DNA of 13,189 nt from Goniomonas avonlea. Taxonomy: Eukaryota > Cryptophyceae > Goniomonadida > Goniomonadaceae. Positions 7,991 through 13,189 of the stretch are shown one piece after another. A program made the position numbers and the translations under genes. The notes beneath the pieces are model-generated. The model worked only from the letters and a program-made list of their open reading frames with translations. It did no database searches and had not been told where the DNA came from. Position 1 is the first letter of the stretch; every line of letters begins with the position of its first letter. The stretch spans positions 1 to 13,189 of the forward strand of contig QUTJ01031591.1 in assembly GCA_003573635.1 (NCBI GenBank), read 5' to 3'.

Positions 7991-7992
7991 TG

Positions 7993-9753
7993 TCAGACTG
8001 AGGTCGAGCGCACCTTGAGGTCACGGAGAGCAGCATGCCCGACGTCTTTGCACTTGGCGTGTGTGTCCATGGCCCGGCGACACACGTCCTCCGCTCCCTC
8101 CTCCAGCCACACCGACTGCGACGACAACATTAAACTCAGTTCGAAACAGGGCACACTGACGTTCCCCCTCCAGCCACACCCGCCACCCTTCATACACAGA
8201 GAATTGGTGTCAACGGACGGTGTGTCAACCGGTCAAGACGGAGCGAAATGCTTTTGTCAGGTTCGGCCATTCCGCTCTCCTACGCCAACACGTGTGCCAC
8301 CACGACCTCATTATTCGTAGAGGGCGGTGGTCACGGGCCGGCAAGCTTGGGCGGGTTGTGAAGTGGGTGCCAAAAGGGGTGGGTTGGTGGTCCCAAGTTG
8401 CAGTTGCGAAACGCGGGAGCAAGGAGCGCAGTGTGTGATCTTACAATGAGCTCCGGGTTCCGGACGATACAGTTGCGGATGGCCATGCAACCCTGCCGCT
8501 GCACGCGATCCACACCAACGTGCTGGCGCATGGCTCCGATTACAATACCGACAGCACCGGCTTTGACGACCGCAGTACAGTTTTCTGGGTGGCGCAGGCA
8601 CACCGCACTGAGAGCCGAGCAGCCATTCTCCTGCACGTGCTTATCCGGCAGATGCGCGACCATGGTCGCAAGGAGGACGCCAAGTGTGGGGCCGTGGCAA
8701 ATCACGCTCCTGGAGGTTGGAATTAAGTAGTGCTGAGGAAAATGTTGGGGCATTTTCTCACTTGCAATCATCGTTGCCAGCCAGAGACTTGAGAATGAGG
8801 CAGGACTGCGACGCCACCTCCTTGTCAGCGCCATGCTTCTCAAGCGCTTGCACGACCAAATTCAGTCCACCTTTCTCCACAACTTCTTTACAATACATGT
8901 CCTTGACCGCCAGCCTGCTGAGCGTCGCGCAGGCCGATGCCACGGCTGACGCCTCGAGTCCGGCCTGAAGCATCCCCAGCATGATATCACTCCCACCACT
9001 TTCGATCAATTTGACTGCATGCTCATGGGCATGCCCCCATTCTGACCGCATATCATCGTCAAAGGTGAGCACGCGGGCGGCGGTGCATGCTTTTTGGGCG
9101 AGCTTGCTTTCTTTGTGCGCGACAGCACGTTTGACACATTGCAGCAGAGAGTCTGTGACACCGTAATGCACAAACAGTCTCCTGTTTTGCTCGTTCTTAC
9201 GGCAAGAGTGCCTCACCAGCTCTACAGCAGGCTCTGCCAACACACCAGCAGGCTCTGTGTCTGCAGACTCGAGCTGAGCCTTCAAGAGGACGCACACCTG
9301 CTCAATTGCAGCCTCAACGAGAGCGTCCTGGTTGTCATGGTTTTCCTTGGACAATGCCGCGAGCGCTCGCAAGCCGGAAGCAAGCAGTGTGGATCCCCTG
9401 GGACCCGAGTTGAAACAGACATCGACGACCGTGGGAACCGCATTCTTCGTACTTGCGATGGCTCTCCCCTCAGCTGAGCCACACTCTGACGCAATCGTAT
9501 TCAAACACGCGCAAAACGCGTCCTCGGTTGCCTCCTCAGCAGGACCTTCAAGCAGTTTCTTGATCTGCACCAGAGCATCCACAACGGGATGATTTGCGGC
9601 GATGCCAGATTTGACAATCGAGGACAAGTCGACACCCTGAGCCTCAAACTGAGCCACGGCATCCACCAGGGCTTCTTCCAACGGCATATCGAAATCCTCC
9701 ATATTTTCTTTCACCACGTCATCAAAGGTGTCCTGCGAGATCCTTTTTGCCAT
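7993..9753 (-). CDS. ARMC6: ARMC6-like armadillo-repeat protein, 3 exons, complete
   Basis: Exons on the minus strand: 9753-8762, 8709-8445, 8115-7993 (TGA), giving 459 residues, close to human ARMC6. ATG 9753 is the first in this frame and begins MAKRISQDTFDDVVKENMED, which aligns with the human N-terminus MVSKRIAQETFDAAVRENIE. Other matches to the family are FEAQGVDLSSIVK, VRHSCRKNEQNRR, LTFDDDMRSEWGHAHEHA, LSRLAVKDMYCKEVVEKGGL, LAGNDDCK, ENGCSALSAVCLRHPEN and AALRDL. The protein is a solenoid of armadillo repeats with no signal peptide or membrane span. Exon 1 ends with AA before GTGAGA, and exon 2 restores the Lys codon. Between exon 2 and exon 3 the spacing from the Arg-Asn to Gly-Ala-Glu motifs equals human, so no exon is missing. 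ARMC6 has no settled biochemical role; it is a conserved, probably cytosolic scaffold. Confidence 0.93.
8116..8444 (-). other. Second intron of the ARMC6-like gene
   Basis: The GTAAGA donor lies at 8444 and the acceptor TCGTCGCAG ends at 8116, a length of 329 bases against 52 for the first intron. Open frames on the plus strand cross it but have no recognisable content. Confidence 0.8.
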
Positions 9754-10040
9754 GTTTGCAGTTCGAACGTTGGCGCTGTTTTTGGTCTGCTTCCTTTCTG
9801 GCCCTTTTCTTTTGTCGACGAGAATTTGATTTGGATCGCTTGTATGACCAGCATCCAGATCAAATCTCGCTAATATTTGTTTAGGGTCAACAAAATCCCG
9901 ATAATTACGAGGCAAATCTCGAAAAACCGTAACCACCGGTAGTTATGTTAATATTCTGTGTCTTAATGGCGGCGATTGAGTGGATCTGCGGGGATCATTC
10001 GGTGTCAGCACAGAACGACGTTTTTGCGTCGACCAAAAGC
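9754..10040. promoter_or_regulatory. Compact divergent spacer between ARMC6-like and P5B ATPase genes
   Basis: Only 287 bases separate the chosen start codons (191 if the ATPase starts at ATG 9945). Both promoters should lie here. The minus-strand frame of ARMC6 stays open to about 9936 but without an ATG. The plus-strand ATPase frame has a stop at 9930 and ATGs at 9945, 9966 and 10041. No TATA box is evident. Confidence 0.55.
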
Positions 10041-13000
10041 ATGGAGCCCCTTCTGGGCAGCAGTGCCCAAAACCCGCCCACGGAGGTCAAGCCTTCAAAA
10101 AAGGGCGCTGCTGAGCTTGATGACCAAGCCATCATCGCGTCTGTTTACTTCAGGCAGCATGGAGCAAAGACCTTTTTCTTTTGGCTATTTTCGTTGCTCA
10201 CATGTGGACTCCTGAATCTTGTGTGCCGTTGGTGCGCCGACCCTTGTGTCAGAACCTATCTGACAGATCTACAGGCTCCCAAAACTCAAATTACGACTCA
10301 CTTCAGTTGAATGCAATCGCGCATCTGCTCAGAAAGCAGTGCTTCAGGTAGTTCTTATCTCGATTCGCATCTTGGTACCGACCATGTCCACAGGCAGTCG
10401 ATTTGTCTTGGACATCAGTAAACATCGAAACTGTGGATGTGAGTGGAATTGGCTCTTGCTTGCCCGTTTTTCTGACGCTATCACAGCCTCTTCTGAATTT
10501 CGGGCCTGATGCCTCGAGGTGCGGGGATATATGTCCTTGCTTGGTGTCGGAATCGGAATGATCCAAGATGCTTGACGAATTAGAGTGTTCCTCATGTTCC
10601 CGTCAGGTTTCTCGTTTTCAGGCATGTTCGCCACTTCTACGACGTGTCCGTGGACGACTTTGTGGTGCCAGAGTGAGTGTCCAGCAACAACTCGGTTGTC
10701 TGTGTCTTTCTGATTCATCCATTTGACAGGTTCACCGTGGATGTGCACAACGTAGGCGGGAATTTGATGGGCCTGGACCAGGGGGAACAAGAAGCAGCAC
10801 TTGCACTGTTTGGGCGCAACGTTGTGGACGTTCCAGTCAAGAACCCTTTCCGGCTGCTGATCGATGAGGTCCGTCTACCATGTGCACACCCACTGGTTGA
10901 CATGCGGATGCCGGAGTCATTGTGTTGTTGTTTGACAAACAGTACCACAAACCAACCCCAGACGCCACAACATGAACACGGGTGTGAGCCCCGCGCGCCT
11001 AATTCACAAGAATAGTTTCACAATGACTCTTGCCCTGCGTGTGCGCAACCGCCCATGCATGGGCGCTCACTCTTTGCGACACGTCGCCACCCCTCCTCGC
11101 AACACACGCACACACCATTCACCAGGTGCTCCACCCGTTCTTCGTGTTTCAGATCTGGAGCGTGATTGTGTGGCTTCTGGAGCCCTACATCGCATATGCA
11201 ATCTGCATCGCGGTCATCTCGCTGCTGTCCGCCTTGACAGGTCTGATCTCGACACGAAGCAACCTCATGAAGCTCCGCAAGATGGCGCGGTACGTGTGCC
11301 CAGTCACCGTCGTCCGGGGCGGCGAGGTGTGCGCCATCATGTCCGACGAGGTCGTGCCCGGCGACATCCTGCAGGTATGTTCGCCCTCTCTTCTCCAGCA
11401 GCACTCTCCAGCAGTATCTTCGCCCTCTCCACTCTCCAGCAGTATCTTCACCCTCTCCAGCAGTATCCTCGCCCTCTCCACTCTCCAGCGGTGTCAAAAC
11501 GTCGATTCTTTGGTTATCTCTGCCTCCCCCTCCCCCCGTGCCCCCAGCCCTCACTGCTCAAGCACACCTCAAACTGCATCCTCGCGCTCACCCCCCCAAC
11601 AGCTCTCCGAACCAATCAGCTTACCGTGCGACCTTGTGCTGCTGCAAGGCAGTGTCATTGTCAACGAGAGCATGCTCACCGGCGAGTCCGTGCCCGTGGT
11701 CAAGATTCCCCTTCGATCCGATCCAGACCGGCGTCTTCCCTACAACGCGGACCGAGACGCTCGGCATACCTTGTTCAGCGGCACAAAGCTGATTGAGGCA
11801 CGAACTTCTGAGGTACGCTGTCCTTTGCCGAGTTTCAAGCCCAGTGCCAACTGTGGTTGACACGTGTTGCCAGGGAGACATGACGGTGCTCGCGTTGGCT
11901 GTCAAGACAGGGTTCACGACTGCAAAAGGCCACCTTGTCCGCAGTATTTTGTTCCCTAAGCCTTCCAAGTTTCGCGTGAGTTGTGTCGTCACTGCGGTGC
12001 TCTGTTGTTGTAACGCATCCTGACCTGCACTATTCGCTGTAGTAACTTGTGACGCCGCAGTTCTATACGGACTCGTTCAAGTTCATTGCCGTTCTCGCGC
12101 TCGTTGCAGTGGCGGGTTTTTGCTTCAGGTTGGTGTTGAATCACCTCCATGCCACCTTTCCCCTCGCTCCCCCCCCCCCGCCGCCGCTCTCAGTCCAAGC
12201 ACACCTTGACGGATGGGGCGTATCGGACTCTTGGGATAATCTACCGTGCTGTGTGCTGTGTTCCCCCCCCTCTCACCGCCTCCCGAAACAGAGCTGCCCT
12301 CTCAGCAGGGGGCAGCCTTTGTAGCCATGTTGCACCATCTCGCCAACCCAGAGTACCCCCCGGATTGTGTTCGAGACGAGGGGTGCAGCGTAACTCGGTC
12401 TCGCGCAGTATCGACAAGTTTATCCAGTACAGCGTCGATCTTCGGGATGTCATTCTCAACGCCTGCGATGTCGTAACGGTCGCTGTACCTCCGGCCCTAC
12501 CAGCAGCGATGGTGATCGGAACGGAGTTTGCGCTCAATCGCTTGAAAAAGAAGCAAATCTTTTGCATTTCGCCTCCTCGCGTCAACGTGTCGGGCAAAAT
12601 TGACTTGATGGCTTTCGACAAGACTGGCACTCTGGTGCATACTTTTCCTGCGCTGTTCCACGCTTTTTTATTGTTGCCTCTTGTCCGCATTGTGGGTTAT
12701 TCCGCAGCTTTTTGCTGCCAGTTCCGATCGGACTTCTTCCTCTTTCTCCCAGCATCTTCGCTATGAATCACTACTGCAAGTGGAGCTATGTGTTGGGGGG
12801 CGGAGTGTGATGAGAGTGAGTGGTGAACGTGGGAGGAGATGGGAGGTGTGAGGTGATGGGAGGTGGAAGGTGATGGCCGTGGCAGGCGATCTAAGGTGGG
12901 AGGTGACGAAATGTGGGTGGGTTGTTCCGCATTTCTGTCGTAATCCGCGCCTCTGGCACGCCTGATTGTGGATTACTCTGGAAGTGGCGAGTTGCTGTCA

Positions 13001-13189
13001 GACGTTCCACTTCCGTCGTTGCACTTTTGGGCTCCGATAACATTTTTCTGGTTGCTCCACGTGTCTGGGGTCGTTGTTTTGCACCTTTGCTGGCGATGGC
13101 TAACGAGCACGCTCACAGACGGAAGAAGGCTTGGACGTGTTGGGTGTCGTGCCAGTGATGGGCAGAGCAATGATGCCGCAGCAACCGGT
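10041..13189 (+). CDS. P5B-type ATPase (ATP13A2/3-like), 5' part, 12 exons, cut by right edge
   Basis: Exons: 10041-10245, 10307-10347, 10394-10438, 10487-10518, 10622-10672, 10730-10868, 11126-11374, 11603-11812, 11874-11975, 12061-12128, 12409-12634, 13119-13189 (479 residues visible). Start 10041 has the best context (A at -3, G at +4); in-frame ATGs at 9945 and 9966 are alternatives. A hydrophobic hairpin (about 44-62) is typical of P5B N-termini. [20 protein letters not shown] begins the first core membrane span. The actuator domain carries VPGD and LTGES (279-283). Membrane span 4 has PPALP (408-412), the P5B signature (P5A has PPELP). The phosphorylated Asp is 451 in DKTGTL, followed across the intron by [12 protein letters not shown], as in ATP13A2 (TEDGLDVMGVVP). 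Animal P5B pumps move polyamines out of late endosomes/lysosomes; that role is inferred here. Exons 1 to 4 are the least certain joins. Confidence 0.94.
10487..10518 (+). other. 32-nt micro-exon of the P5B ATPase
   Basis: Exon 3 ends in phase 0 and exon 5 needs two incoming bases. The 32-base segment between a TATCACAG acceptor and a GTGCGG donor supplies exactly that shift and stays open. It codes for a short part of the variable N-terminal linker, so there is no homology support beyond phase. Confidence 0.55.
11381..11495 (+). repeat. Minisatellite in P5B ATPase intron 7
   Basis: CTCTCCAGCAGTATCTTCGC-like units repeat about five times within the intron 11375-11602 (GTATGT donor, AACAG acceptor). 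Units alternate between about 20 and 30 bases, depending on whether an extra ACTCTCC is present. Confidence 0.85.
12129..12408 (+). other. P5B ATPase intron 10 with poly-C tracts
   Basis: Donor GTTGGT follows Gly-Phe-Cys-Phe, and acceptor CTCGCGCAG precedes Ile-Asp-Lys-Phe. The joined codon AG|T restores a Ser-Ile found at this point in ATP13A2. C runs occur at about 12172-12179 and 12265-12271. Confidence 0.8.
12803..12910 (+). repeat. GGGAGGTGA-type degenerate repeat in P5B ATPase intron 11
   Basis: GGGAGGTG, AGGTGATGG and close variants recur about eight times. The array lies in the intron 12635-13118, which separates the DKTGTL exon from the exon starting with Thr. Confidence 0.8.

Larger units (their letters stand above)
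6272..7992. other. Convergent, repeat-rich intergenic spacer
   Basis: About 1.7 kb between the 3' ends of the cyclase and ARMC6-like genes. It must hold both 3' UTRs. I see no AATAAA close after either stop codon. It contains at least five different repeat tracts, listed separately, long G runs and two undetermined bases. Open frames of up to about 110 codons occur (for example 7365-7694 plus), but they lack recognisable domains and conserved splice structure. I therefore call no gene here. Confidence 0.65.

Noticed and set aside
7773-8018. Open frames across the GTGCACCGT array (His-Arg-Val repeats)
   Set aside because: A nine-base repeat without stop words stays open automatically, and the frame runs into the antisense of the ARMC6 last exon.
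10344-10790. 148-codon minus-strand open frame
   Set aside because: It overlaps exons and introns 2 to 6 of the P5B ATPase on the opposite strand and resembles nothing known.
11018-11554. 178-codon minus-strand open frame
   Set aside because: It is the antisense of P5B exon 7 and its repeat-filled intron; the Gly/Glu-rich part is the minisatellite read backwards.
12409-12634. P5A (ER, Spf1-like) instead of P5B assignment
   Set aside because: The membrane-span-4 motif is PPALP, not PPELP, and the flanks match ATP13A2/3 better than Spf1/ATP13A1.

Overview
The window is nuclear DNA from a eukaryotic microbe. It carries four protein-coding genes, each broken by several GT-AG introns, and none shows bacterial operon organisation. 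All four products are eukaryotic families: an O-GlcNAc-transferase-like TPR protein, a membrane class III nucleotide cyclase with a voltage-sensor-like N-terminus, an ARMC6-type armadillo protein and a P5B-type ATPase. The cyclase has protist-style features: a stand-alone catalytic domain, an Asp-Ala-Ser-Tyr-Leu-Ser-Pro-Asn-Val-Asn type motif, and a C-terminal tail with a conserved Asp-Gly-Pro and Trp. Land plants generally lack P5B ATPases, so a unicellular protist fits best. I cannot name the lineage from this sequence.

Layout, left to right. Positions 1-714 hold no exon I can assign with confidence (a GCA repeat and a CT/CA-rich repeat). Positions 715-2200 (minus) hold the 5' part of a TPR/OGT gene, nine exons with very short introns. 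Positions 2201-2792 are a divergent spacer. Positions 2793-6271 (plus) hold a complete six-exon cyclase gene (877 residues predicted). Positions 6272-7992 are a convergent, repeat-rich spacer with no gene I can support. Positions 7993-9753 (minus) hold a complete three-exon ARMC6-like gene (459 residues). Positions 9754-10040 are a compact divergent spacer. Positions 10041-13189 (plus) hold the first 12 exons of a P5B ATPase, which runs off the right edge just after the phosphorylation motif.

The genes form two head-to-head pairs: OGT with cyclase, and ARMC6 with P5B ATPase. Each pair could share a bidirectional promoter, but nothing shows a common pathway. Exon borders were worked out by hand from reading phase, splice dinucleotides and remembered family sequences. 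TPR spacing of exactly 34 residues, conserved P5B motifs and human ARMC6 length all agree with the joins.

The most interesting item is the cyclase. It has an S1-S4 module with a Phe-x-x-Glu charge-transfer motif in S2, an Asp in S3 and an S4 with arginines every third residue. No K+-channel pore is visible. It continues into a transmembrane/extracytoplasmic loop/transmembrane unit, a HAMP-like linker and the catalytic domain. This looks like a voltage-sensing cyclase, in the same spirit as voltage-sensing phosphatases.
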